DNA of 34,980 nucleotides from Armatimonadota bacterium (lineage in GTDB: Bacteria; Armatimonadota; Armatimonadia; Armatimonadales; Armatimonadaceae). The stretch spans positions 1-34,980 of the forward strand of contig JAPLCP010000149.1 in assembly GCA_026392155.1 (NCBI GenBank), in the 5' to 3' direction. The notes beneath the pieces are model-generated. The model ran no database searches. It was not told the DNA's origin and saw only the letters and a program-made list of their open reading frames with translations. Made by a program: the position numbers and the translations under genes. The number at the start of each line of letters is the position of its first letter. The first letter of the stretch is position 1. Below are positions 8,274 through 15,459 of the stretch, piece after piece.

Positions 8274-9452
8274 CTAGCCAATCGGAACCGGTGTTGGCTT
8301 AGGCGTCGGCGTTGGCGTCGGTGTAGGCGTCGGTGTCGGCGCCGGGGTCGCTGTCGGCCTAGGCGTCGCCGTCGGTACAGGTGTCGCGGTGGGCACGGGC
8401 GACGGTGTCGGTGTCGGTGTCGGTCTAGGCGTCGCTGTCGGTACAGGCGATGCTGTCGGTACAGGCGTCGCTGTGGGCCTAGGCGACGGTGTCGGTGTCG
8501 GTGTCGGGACCGGCGTCGCGGTGGGCACGGGCGTCGCGGTGGGCACGGCCGTCGGTACCGGTGTGGATGTCGGTACCGGTGTGGGAATCGGGGTCGGTGT
8601 GGGAACCGGGGTCGCGTTGTTGGGCTGGGGGATCAGGTTCGCATCCGTCGGGTAGGGAACGGTCACCGACGAGTAGAGCGCGGAGTTTGCCATGTAGATC
8701 GTGCGTCCCGAGACCAGGTTGACCCGCTTGATGCCATCGGAGCTATCGTTGGTCTGCTCTCTACCGGCGTAGGAGTAGTCGCCACAGACCACCTTGATGA
8801 TCACACTACGCTTGGAGCCGGTCGTTCGAATAAACGAGACCGCGTTCCAGGCAGTGGAGACATTGTTGGTCAGTAGCAGCTGCGCCGTGCGGGCGCCATT
8901 GACATAGCGCCAAAGCCACAGACAGCTGCCGTAGCTCGCATTGGCGGTCCCATTGGGGTTGCCCCGGAAGATCAAGGAGGTATTGGTAATACTCGTGACC
9001 GAGCGGTCCATGGGCTGGAGTGCGCCACTGAGCGTGACCGTGGTACCTGTACCACTCTGAACCGAAGCACTCCCCGAGGCCGGAGCCATGACATACATCG
9101 CGGTATTGAGCTGGCTTGACCAGCCGGCCTCACTCGTGGTGTTGTTGGTGATGTAGTTGCTGGCTGCTCCCAGGGCACTGTTCCAGGTCACTCCTGCCAC
9201 AGCGGTGGTATCGAGTGGCAAGATCACGCCATAGGACTCCTCAATCTCTAGGCTCAAAAACTGCTGGATTCGGCTCGCTTCGCGGGAAGCGATCAGCCCC
9301 GAGCTGAGCTTGGCGACCGTGCGGCCGGAGATGACAAAGAGCTGTATGGCGGCCGTGAAGATTAGCGCCATCAGAGCCGACGAAAAGCCCACCTCGATAA
9401 GGGTGAAGCTTTTCTTGGCCTTTTTAAGAGAAAATAATAGATGTTTTTTCAT
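8274..9452 (-). CDS. PilW-like minor pilin with a long Pro-Thr tail
   Basis: A 392-aa prepilin-like protein. The start at 9452 ([14 protein letters not shown]) overlaps the stop of the upstream pilin gene as TAATG, which indicates coupled translation. The prepilin motif is [20 protein letters not shown]: basic leader, then FTLIE with Glu at +5 and a hydrophobic helix, but with Ser rather than Gly just before the cleavage point. The middle is a beta-rich pilin-like domain. The last ~111 residues are almost only Pro, Thr, Val, Ala and Ser in P-x-P-T steps, ending in KPTPVPIG. Such tails are extended, surface-exposed and often glycosylated. The protein probably sits in the tip complex of a type IV pilus or pseudopilus. 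Confidence 0.85.
   Translation of the reverse strand: MKKHLLFSLKKAKKSFTLIEVGFSSALMALIFTAAIQLFVISGRTVAKLSSGLIASREASRIQQFLSLEIEESYGVILPLDTTAVAGVTWNSALGAASNYITNNTTSEAGWSSQLNTAMYVMAPASGSASVQSGTGTTVTLSGALQPMDRSVTSITNTSLIFRGNPNGTANASYGSCLWLWRYVNGARTAQLLLTNNVSTAWNAVSFIRTTGSKRSVIIKVVCGDYSYAGREQTNDSSDGIKRVNLVSGRTIYMANSALYSSVTVPYPTDANLIPQPNNATPVPTPTPIPTPVPTSTPVPTAVPTATPVPTATPVPTPTPTPSPRPTATPVPTASPVPTATPRPTPTPTPSPVPTATPVPTATPRPTATPAPTPTPTPTPTPTPKPTPVPIG
8277..8609. repeat. Degenerate hexanucleotide repeat coding for a Pro-Thr tail
   Basis: Read on the plus strand the region is a run of GTCGGT/GTCGGC-type hexamers with GTGGGC, GTAGGC and CTAGGC variants. On the minus strand it encodes the P-x-P-T tail of the PilW-like protein. 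Codon-level variation suggests an old repeat that is mostly kept at protein level, though short perfect stretches remain and could slip. Confidence 0.85.
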
Positions 9453-10039
9453 TATTGCACGAGAGTTTTTGAGATAAGAGTACTGGCTGAGTAGTGGTGC
9501 ATCTGGGTAACACTGCCCCAACCCCACCACTGGACCACGATGGTTACACGGATAAGGCTATAGGTAGTAACGCCTCCTGAGGTCGTGGCACTGGGGGTAA
9601 AGGGCTCGATAAAGATGTAGCCTCGGGGACGGGTTGCACTGGTCGTGTCCTGAGCACCTAGGGAGGTCATCCCGCCTGGGAAGTACCGCCAGAGGTTGTC
9701 GGTCGTGGTGAACTCGACGGTTGCAGAGACATCTCCATTGGAGTTATTGAGAGGAGAAGTGCCGGTCCCGTCAATAATCTTGAGATTATTCTGGTTGAGC
9801 TTGCTACCTTCGATATTGGAGTAGCCTGCCTCTTGGAGCTGGGCGATTTTATGCATCACCAGCATCTGGGCTTGATTAAACTCAGAGGCATAGCGTACCG
9901 AGCGGGCCATGACCGGCAAGGTCGCACCTATCAGGATGAGCATTGAGCTCAGGATTATCATTGCCAGCATTACCTCGAAAAAGGTAAAGCCACGTCGAAG
10001 ACGTCTTGTTCTGGGACCATGTGGTGTTCGGATAGCCAT
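9452..10039 (-). CDS. PilV-like prepilin
   Basis: A 195-aa protein with a classic type IV prepilin N-terminus: basic leader RTRRLRR, then [20 protein letters not shown], giving Gly at -1 and Glu at +5 of a prepilin peptidase site. The remainder is a short pilin-like globular domain rich in Thr and Ser. It is the first gene of a three-gene minus-strand operon (PilV-like, PilW-like, PilX-like) and overlaps the second by TAATG. No good ribosome binding site precedes ATG 10039. Its role is probably a minor pilin that primes or caps a pilus or pseudopilus. No pilus motor or secretin gene is in the window. Confidence 0.85.
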   Translation of the reverse strand: MAIRTPHGPRTRRLRRGFTFFEVMLAMIILSSMLILIGATLPVMARSVRYASEFNQAQMLVMHKIAQLQEAGYSNIEGSKLNQNNLKIIDGTGTSPLNNSNGDVSATVEFTTTDNLWRYFPGGMTSLGAQDTTSATRPRGYIFIEPFTPSATTSGGVTTYSLIRVTIVVQWWGWGSVTQMHHYSASTLISKTLVQ

Positions 10040-10246
10040 GTTCGTATTGTTAATTTTGGGAGAGAATGGGTATTTGGGTTAGGGCTATTTCGCCTTGGCA
10101 GAATACCTGTTTTTGGTAAGATTACGGGCTATTTTGTGATGTGTTGTAACTATTTGTTAAATACTGTTGATATTTAATGGAGCTTTAAGGGGGTGAGGAA
10201 AGCGCATGGGACGCAAGATTTGGTACAGGGGAGGTATCATAAAGGT
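10040..10246. promoter_or_regulatory. AT-rich divergent promoter region, pilin operon / gmhAB
   Basis: About 200 nt between divergent genes and clearly more AT-rich than its surroundings, especially 10080-10180. It must contain the pilin-operon promoter (minus) and probably the gmhA promoter (plus). I could not single out a convincing -35/-10 pair on the minus strand. On the plus strand TATCAT at 10235-10240 is 6 nt before the gmhA start codon. Confidence 0.45.
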
Positions 10247-10855
10247 ATGAGTGATATCCTTCCTGACACGAGCCTGGGCACCCCCGCCTACGTGTCTGAC
10301 TACCTGAGCAAGCTGGCGGCACTGCTGGCTACGATCGACACGGCACAGGTGGCGACCACTGTCGAGCTGCTCTTTGACTGCTGGCAGAACAACCGCCGCC
10401 TTGTCTTCTGCGGCAACGGCGGCTCGGGAGCCACGAGCACCCACATGGTCTGTGATTTTCAGAAAAATATCTGGCTAGAGGGTGGCAAGCCCTTTGAAGT
10501 CGTCTCCCTCACGGACTCCCCCGCGCTTCTACTCGCTTGGGCCAACGACACGGACTTCTCCAATGTCTTTGCGGGGCAGGCACGCACCTGGCTGCGCAAA
10601 GATGACATCCTGATCGCGATCTCCGGCTCGGGCAACTCCCCCAATGTCTTAGAGGTGGTGAAAGTGGCACGTGAAGTGGGCGCGATCAGTATCGGGCTCT
10701 GCGGCTACGGCGGTGGAAAGCTTGCAGAGCTTGCCGACCATGCGCTGGTGGCGGATCTGAGAAACATGCAGCTTGTGGAAGACATTCACATGATCCTCTG
10801 CCATATTTTGTTTTCCGCGCTCCGTGATCGGATCAAAGGGCTCTTAAGCGCGTGA
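10247..10855 (+). CDS. gmhA: Phosphoheptose isomerase (GmhA-like, SIS domain)
   Basis: A 202-aa SIS-domain protein, the usual length for GmhA, which converts sedoheptulose 7-phosphate to D-glycero-D-manno-heptose 7-phosphate. The start chosen is ATG 10247 with GGGGAGG 12 nt upstream. A longer frame from GTG 10193 adds non-conserved residues. Sugar-phosphate motifs CGNGGSG (about 55-61) and ISGSGNS (about 125-131) are present. Placed against E. coli GmhA from memory, metal/catalytic positions H61, E65, Q172 and H180 read as His66, Asp70, Glu178 and His186, so two acidic-amide positions differ. The stop overlaps the next gene as GTGA. The context with GmhB, HddA and HddC strongly supports a heptose role. 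DiaA-like function is less likely. Confidence 0.85.
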   Translation: MSDILPDTSLGTPAYVSDYLSKLAALLATIDTAQVATTVELLFDCWQNNRRLVFCGNGGSGATSTHMVCDFQKNIWLEGGKPFEVVSLTDSPALLLAWANDTDFSNVFAGQARTWLRKDDILIAISGSGNSPNVLEVVKVAREVGAISIGLCGYGGGKLAELADHALVADLRNMQLVEDIHMILCHILFSALRDRIKGLLSA

Positions 10856-11370
10856 AGCGAGCCGTCTTTTTAGACCGCGATGGTGTGCTCAATGTCTACC
10901 TGCCAGGCGACTACGCCAAGACCCCCGACGAATTGGTGCTATTGCCTGGCGTCGGGGTGAGTGTCCAGAAGCTACGGGACGCGGGCTTTCTGACCGTTCT
11001 GATCTCCAATCAGCAGGGGGTTGCGAAAGGCCTAATGACCCCATCCGACTTAGACGCGGTCACCGCAAAGCTCCGCGCCGAGGTAGCTCTTGATGCGGTC
11101 TACTACTGCCCGCACCTGAAGTCTGAGGACTGCACCTGTCGCAAGCCCAAGCCGGGGATGTTGCTCCAAGCGGCACAGGAGCACGGCATTGATCTCACCC
11201 AGTCGGTCTTTATCGGCGACACCCCCACCGATGCCCAGGCCGCTCTGGCCGCCGGAGTTGCTTTTGTACTCGTCCTCAGTGGTCAGTCCAAGACCGCCGA
11301 GGGCTTTTTACCCGCACCCACGGTTGCTGTCGAAAACTTAGATGCCGCCGTGGAGTGGGTGCTCTCTTGA
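10852..11370 (+). CDS. gmhB: D-glycero-D-manno-heptose-1,7-bisphosphate 7-phosphatase
   Basis: A 172-aa HAD-superfamily phosphatase. The nucleophile motif FLDRDGVLN is at residues 6-14, followed by ISNQQGVAKG (motif II region), the GmhB zinc-binding loop YYCPHLKSEDCTCRKPKPG and the acidic motif FIGDTPTDAQAA. It would remove the C7 phosphate from heptose 1,7-bisphosphate, the step between HddA and HddC. It starts at GTG 10852, overlapping the stop of the isomerase by 4 nt, so the two are translationally coupled. The zinc loop makes GmhB much more likely than a HisB-type histidinol phosphatase. Confidence 0.92.
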   Translation: MKRAVFLDRDGVLNVYLPGDYAKTPDELVLLPGVGVSVQKLRDAGFLTVLISNQQGVAKGLMTPSDLDAVTAKLRAEVALDAVYYCPHLKSEDCTCRKPKPGMLLQAAQEHGIDLTQSVFIGDTPTDAQAALAAGVAFVLVLSGQSKTAEGFLPAPTVAVENLDAAVEWVLS

Positions 11371-11371
11371 T

Positions 11372-11392
11372 CGCCCCGCTCTCACCGGGGCG
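11372..11392 (+). other. GC-rich hairpin between gmhB and the next gene
   Basis: CGCCCCG (11372-11378) pairs with CGGGGCG (11386-11392) around a 7-nt loop, directly after the gmhB stop. There is no T tract, and the hairpin abuts the TACAAT that precedes the next gene, so it may be a weak terminator or lie within the next promoter. Confidence 0.5.
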
Positions 11393-11393
11393 G

Positions 11394-11399
11394 TACAAT
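11394..11399 (+). promoter_or_regulatory. -10 element placed for a leaderless transcript
   Basis: TACAAT ends 5 nt before ATG 11405. A start site 6-7 nt downstream of a -10 would fall on or beside the A of the start codon. No ribosome binding site and no clear -35 are visible. Confidence 0.5.
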
Positions 11400-11404
11400 A
11401 GCGC

Positions 11405-11974
11405 ATGTCTGCGCCGATTCGTTTTTGGGGAAGGGTGATCTCGCTTCGCCCTCGGCTCGTCCTGACCAAGTTTGAGGGCGCGACGGAGGCAAGCTGTCCC
11501 GGCTATATTCTGACACTCGAGGGGACAACAACCGAAGGGGCAGAGCCGCCTGTAGGAAAGACCTTCACGGTGGCGATTGGCCCGGCGACCATGCAGAACC
11601 GCGAGCTCGCTTTGGGGGACCTGCTACGCGGCGATGCGCACTATGTTCCTGAGGGCTTGCCGGACACGCCTGCGGAGCTCTATAAAGTGGGGGTGCTACG
11701 GCTCATTGCCCGCACCGAGACTCCCATCACCCCCGACCTGCCACGCACCGATCCGCCGCTCAGCCCCGATGCCGTCGAGAAGGCTCCCCGGCGGGCACTG
11801 GCGATCAAGTGTCTTCTCTCTGAAAAGGGAAGCTGTCGAGACTGCTCGCATGCGGTGCTCGCCTGTGTCGTGCGTCTCACCGACCCACGCAACTACCGCA
11901 CTGGGCGCTGGACACAAGTCCCCGCTTGTTTAGGCCCCGAGGACTGTCGCCACTTTATTCCGCGTGAGGATTAG
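11405..11974 (+). CDS. Orphan Cys-rich protein of unknown function
   Basis: A 189-aa protein I do not recognise. The first ~110 residues look like a compact beta-rich domain (IRFWGRVISLRPRLVLTKF, GKTFTVAIGPATMQ) that could be OB-like, but this is only an impression. The C-terminal part carries a cluster of six cysteines spaced C-x7-C-x2-C-x6-C, then C-x5-C after about 27 residues (KCLLSEKGSCRDC, PACLGPEDCRHF), suggesting a zinc site or an Fe-S cluster. There is no signal peptide or membrane segment. The real-gene call rests on protein-like composition, codon use like its neighbours and a TACAAT just upstream. It lies between the heptose genes and a NIL-domain gene, which says little about its job. 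Confidence 0.75.
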   Translation: MSAPIRFWGRVISLRPRLVLTKFEGATEASCPGYILTLEGTTTEGAEPPVGKTFTVAIGPATMQNRELALGDLLRGDAHYVPEGLPDTPAELYKVGVLRLIARTETPITPDLPRTDPPLSPDAVEKAPRRALAIKCLLSEKGSCRDCSHAVLACVVRLTDPRNYRTGRWTQVPACLGPEDCRHFIPRED

Positions 11975-11976
11975 GG

Positions 11977-11982
11977 TACAAT
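11977..11982 (+). promoter_or_regulatory. -10 element before the NIL-domain gene
   Basis: TACAAT begins 3 nt after the upstream stop codon and ends 8 nt before ATG 11991. A weak TTTATT lies 17 bp upstream. Again there is no ribosome binding site, consistent with a very short or absent leader. Confidence 0.45.
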
Positions 11983-11990
11983 AGGCCGAT

Positions 11991-12272
11991 ATGATTGGCA
12001 GTGCCGTTTACAACCTGACATTTAACCGCGAGATGATGGATACCCCGATCCTGGGGACAATCGCGCGACGATTTCGTATCTCGCTGACTATTCGGCGGGC
12101 GAGCCTTTCCGAAGAGGGGGGAGTCGCCGAGGTCTTGCTCTCGGGGCCGTCCGAGGAGATCGAGCGAGCCATTGCGGACTTGCAGACCTTTGGAGTCACA
12201 ACGCAAGGGCCACTGGAGACCGTCGTGGGAGCTGCCACGGGGGCGATCCAGAACCCTGGCCGTGGAACCTAG
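11991..12272 (+). CDS. Stand-alone NIL-domain protein
   Basis: A 93-aa protein matching the NIL domain, the ferredoxin-like ligand-binding domain found at the C-terminus of methionine-importer ATPases (MetN) and fused to ferredoxins. Visible pattern: VYNLTFNREMMDTPILGTIARRF, followed by ISLTIRRASL, the conserved EVLLSGPSEEIERAIADL and GVTTQG. It has no ATPase or ferredoxin partner in the same chain, so it may be a small amino-acid sensor or a subunit of a complex encoded elsewhere. It is followed by a strong terminator and appears to have its own -10 sequence. Confidence 0.8.
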   Translation: MIGSAVYNLTFNREMMDTPILGTIARRFRISLTIRRASLSEEGGVAEVLLSGPSEEIERAIADLQTFGVTTQGPLETVVGAATGAIQNPGRGT

Positions 12273-12291
12273 AGGGAAAAGAAACATTCAG

Positions 12292-12326
12292 AAAGCCGGG
12301 AGTCTCTCTCCCGGCTTTTTCTTTTT
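12292..12326 (+). terminator. Intrinsic terminator after the NIL-domain gene
   Basis: AAAGCCGGGA (12292-12301) pairs perfectly with TCCCGGCTTT (12309-12318), followed by a T-rich tract (12316-12326). Confidence 0.92.
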
Positions 12327-12398
12327 ATAAAAATATTTCATGATATTATATGAGTCTGGAACGCTCAAGTAAATTAGGATGTATAAAGAACTGAAGCC

Positions 12399-12809
12399 AT
12401 GACAAGATTTACCGAAGAAGCACTACGGGCCTTTCTCGACAACCAGGGAGGAATCTCTCGGTTCTGGCAGCCCGCCGCCGATATTCACGAAACGGGCGAT
12501 GCGCTCGTTATTAGACTTGAGGTCGCCGGGACCACCACCGAGACTCTCTCCGTGATGCTCTCGGGCGATGGGCGACACCTGACGGTCTCCGGCTCACGCG
12601 GCGAGGGAAGCAGTGAAGAGAAGCTTCTCTGTCACCAGCTAGAGATCTACTTTGGCCCCTTTGAGCGCACGTTCGAGGTGCCCGAGGACTTTATTGCGAA
12701 CCGTGATGGGATCACCGCGACACTGAAAAATGGCTTTCTAACGATCCGACTGCCCGAGCGAAAATCTACACCCTTGCCGACTCGGACGATTCCGATTGAG
12801 ATGGAGTAG
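12399..12809 (+). CDS. Small heat shock protein, Hsp20/alpha-crystallin family
   Basis: A 136-aa chaperone that holds unfolding proteins. The alpha-crystallin core runs from about residue 24 (WQPAADIHETGDALVIRLEVAG) to the family's closing motif ATLKNGFLTIRLPER, with the beta-strand GPFERTFEVPEDF between. The C-terminal TRTIPIEME contains an I-P-I tail motif of the type that mediates oligomerisation. It sits 18 nt upstream of lon in the same direction, so the two probably form a protein quality-control operon. The AT-rich 12327-12398 must carry the promoter, but no CIRCE element or clear heat-shock sigma site was seen there. Confidence 0.92.
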   Translation: MTRFTEEALRAFLDNQGGISRFWQPAADIHETGDALVIRLEVAGTTTETLSVMLSGDGRHLTVSGSRGEGSSEEKLLCHQLEIYFGPFERTFEVPEDFIANRDGITATLKNGFLTIRLPERKSTPLPTRTIPIEME

Positions 12810-12827
12810 TAAGGAGTAACAAAGAAA

Positions 12828-15359
12828 ATGGAAGAGAACACCGATAGTTTAGCCGATGAGCTAGAGAATGTCTTTGATCAGCTCAATACCGAGACACAAG
12901 AGACCCCCCCAATCCCCGAGGAGCTAAACCTGCTCCCGCTGCGTGATGCCGTGATCTTCCCGGTTCTCGTGGCCCCGATTGTGGTGGGGCGTGATCCCTA
13001 CATCCGCCTGATCTCCGACTCCGTGCGCGATGGCAACCGCATGATCGGCATTGTCACCCAGCGCGAGCCGACCACAGAGCATCCCGGCGCAAAAGATGTC
13101 TATCCCACAGGTGTCGTCGTCACCATTCGGATGATGAACCGCAACCGGGATAGTACCCAGCTTCTGGTGCAGGGAATCCAGCGCTTCCAGATCCAGCAAG
13201 TGCTTCAAGAGGAGCCGTATCTGCGAGCGAAGATCACGCTGATTGATGATGCCGTGGTGCTAGACGACGAAGAGAAAGTCCAAGTGGAGGCTCTTCGGCG
13301 TGAGCTGGCCGCCACGTTTGGGAAGATCGTCGAGCTCAGCAACGACATGCCCGATCACTTCAAGGAGATCGAGCAGGTCACACCCGTCTGGACCATGACC
13401 GACATGATCGCGGCCCATGCGCATCTCTCCACGACCGAGAAGATGCAGATCCTGGAGACACTGCCTCTCATCGAGCGCATGCAGACCCTACACTCGTATT
13501 TAGTGCGTGAGTCGCAGATCATGGAGCTGGGGGCGAATATTCATAGCCAAGCTGCCAGTGAGATGGGCAAGGCCCAGCGCGACTACTACCTGCGTGAGCA
13601 GCTCAAGGCGATTCATAAAGAGCTAGGTGAGGGCGATGAGCGTGGCCGTGACGTCGACGAGCTCCGTGAGCGCCTCGATGCGGCACAAATTCCCACTGAG
13701 GCCCGAAAAGAGGCCGATCGTGAGCTGGAGCGCATGAGCCGCATGGCCTTTGGTGCCCCCGAGTACACGGTCGTCCGAACGTATCTGGACCTGATGGCGA
13801 GCCTCCCGTGGGCAAAGTCTACCGAAGATAACCTCGACATTCCGCACGTGAAAGATGTCCTCGATGCCGACCACTACGGCCTCGATAAGATCAAAGACCG
13901 CCTGCTGGAGTTTTTGGCGGTGCGTAAGATCAAGCTAGAGCGCGGCGAGCCCGTGCGCCAGCCAATTCTCTGCTTTGTCGGGCCTCCTGGAGTGGGCAAG
14001 ACGAGCCTAGGCCGCAGCATTGCCCGTGCAATGGGCCGCGAGTTCTACCGCCTCTCGCTAGGCGGTGTCCGTGATGAGGCCGAGATCCGGGGCCACCGGC
14101 GAACCTACATCGGGGCGATGGCGGGGCAGATTATCACGGGGCTGAAGCGGGCGGGCACCAACAACCCGGTCTTTCTGCTCGATGAGATTGACAAGCTTGC
14201 CCACGACCATCGGGGCGATCCGAGCTCGGCGCTCTTGGAGGCACTGGATCCGGAGCAGAACGTCACGTTTCGAGATAACTATCTCGACACGCCTTTTGAT
14301 CTCTCCAACGTGCTCTTCTTGACCACGGCCAATAGCTTGGACACCATCCAGGGGCCGCTACGAGATCGCATGGAGATTATCGAGCTGACCGGTTACACAG
14401 AGCAGGAGAAAGTGGCGATTGCTCGCCAGCATCTCGTGCCCAAGCAGCTCGGAGAGCACGGTCTCACGGCGGAGCAGGTGACGATCACCGATGATGCTCT
14501 GATGGCTCTGGTGCAGGGCCACACCCGTGAGGCGGGAGTGCGCAGCATGGAGCGCCAGGTCGCGGCGATTTGTCGCAAGGTCACACGCCTCTTTGCAGAA
14601 GGCCGTACTGAGCCACTGGTCGTAAACCGAGGCAAGGTTGCGGAGTTTCTCGGGGCACCCCGCTACGAGTTCGAGGAGCTGGACGATCGCACGAGTGTCC
14701 CCGGTGTCGCCGTTGGCCTCGTATGGACTCCTGTAGGCGGCGACGTGATCTACATAGAAGCTCAGAAGATGGAGGGATCCAAGACTCTCCAGCTTACCGG
14801 GCAGCTTGGCGATGTGATGCAGGAGTCTGCAAAAGCGGCGCTCAGCTACATCCGTGCCCATGCCAACGAGCTGGGAATTGCCGCAAATTTCTGGAGTGAG
14901 ACGGAGATCCACATCCATGTCCCCGCCGGCGCTACCCCAAAAGATGGGCCGTCAGCGGGGGTTACCATGACCACGGTGATCACGAGCTTGCTGACCGGGC
15001 GACGGGTAAAGCCGCGCTTGGCAATGACGGGCGAAGTGACTCTTACGGGCCGTGTCTTGCCGGTCGGGGGAGTGAAAGAGAAAGTCCTAGCGGCCAAGCG
15101 CTCCGGGGTCACCACGGTGATCTTGCCCGCACGAAACCGTAAAGACCTAGAGGAAGACATTCCCGCCGAGCTGCGCAAGGGCATGACGTTTCACTTCGTG
15201 GACTCGGTGCGCGATGTGCTCGACCTTGCGCTGGAGCCGATTGGCAAGCCGCGCCGGATTCGGGTGAAGACTGGTACGGAGACGCAGCCTACCGCCATGA
15301 CACCACCACCACTCCCGGAGCCCCTGCAGCAGCCCAGTGTCCCCCCTGCGCGGGCATAG
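12828..15359 (+). CDS. lon: ATP-dependent Lon protease
   Basis: An 843-aa protein of full Lon length. It has the N-terminal substrate-binding domain (LNLLPLRDAVIFPVLVAPI), the AAA+ module with Walker A GPPGVGKTS near residue 385 and Walker B VFLLDEIDK near 449, and the C-terminal serine protease domain with the Ser-Lys dyad: Ser709 in PKDGPSAG and Lys752 in GGVKEKVLAAK, the same spacing as in E. coli Lon. AAGGAG stands upstream of ATG 12828. After the protease domain there is a Pro- and Thr-rich tail of about 35 residues (TPPPLPEPLQQPSVPP) that most Lon proteins lack. It degrades damaged and regulatory proteins in the cytoplasm, and its pairing with Hsp20 fits that role. Confidence 0.98.
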   Translation: MEENTDSLADELENVFDQLNTETQETPPIPEELNLLPLRDAVIFPVLVAPIVVGRDPYIRLISDSVRDGNRMIGIVTQREPTTEHPGAKDVYPTGVVVTIRMMNRNRDSTQLLVQGIQRFQIQQVLQEEPYLRAKITLIDDAVVLDDEEKVQVEALRRELAATFGKIVELSNDMPDHFKEIEQVTPVWTMTDMIAAHAHLSTTEKMQILETLPLIERMQTLHSYLVRESQIMELGANIHSQAASEMGKAQRDYYLREQLKAIHKELGEGDERGRDVDELRERLDAAQIPTEARKEADRELERMSRMAFGAPEYTVVRTYLDLMASLPWAKSTEDNLDIPHVKDVLDADHYGLDKIKDRLLEFLAVRKIKLERGEPVRQPILCFVGPPGVGKTSLGRSIARAMGREFYRLSLGGVRDEAEIRGHRRTYIGAMAGQIITGLKRAGTNNPVFLLDEIDKLAHDHRGDPSSALLEALDPEQNVTFRDNYLDTPFDLSNVLFLTTANSLDTIQGPLRDRMEIIELTGYTEQEKVAIARQHLVPKQLGEHGLTAEQVTITDDALMALVQGHTREAGVRSMERQVAAICRKVTRLFAEGRTEPLVVNRGKVAEFLGAPRYEFEELDDRTSVPGVAVGLVWTPVGGDVIYIEAQKMEGSKTLQLTGQLGDVMQESAKAALSYIRAHANELGIAANFWSETEIHIHVPAGATPKDGPSAGVTMTTVITSLLTGRRVKPRLAMTGEVTLTGRVLPVGGVKEKVLAAKRSGVTTVILPARNRKDLEEDIPAELRKGMTFHFVDSVRDVLDLALEPIGKPRRIRVKTGTETQPTAMTPPPLPEPLQQPSVPPARA

Positions 15360-15369
15360 GACATGGAAA

Positions 15370-15411
15370 ACAGCCCCCTTCTTACCAAGCGTGAGAAGGG
15401 GGCTGTCTTTT
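15370..15411 (+). terminator. Intrinsic terminator after lon
   Basis: A perfect 13-bp stem (15370-15382 with 15394-15406), an 11-nt loop and TCTTTT-type run at 15406-15411. Confidence 0.92.
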
Positions 15412-15424
15412 GCGGAAAATGCGG

Positions 15425-15452
15425 TTGCCATCTGTAAAACACGTGATATACT
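15425..15452 (+). promoter_or_regulatory. Promoter of the rho operon
   Basis: TTGCCA (15425-15430), a 16-bp spacer and TATACT (15447-15452), immediately after the lon terminator. It predicts a start near 15459 and an untranslated leader of about 120 nt before the preferred rho start. Confidence 0.6.
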
Positions 15453-15459
15453 GCTCTTG

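Noticed and set aside
8389-8655. Plus-strand open frame of almost pure Gly-Val repeats
   Set aside because: It is the reverse reading of the Pro-Thr repeat. It has no start context and the opposite strand has a full pilin gene.
12327-12398. Possible CIRCE or heat-shock operator before hsp20-lon
   Set aside because: No TTAGCACTC/GAGTGCTAA-type inverted repeat or other known heat-shock element was seen.
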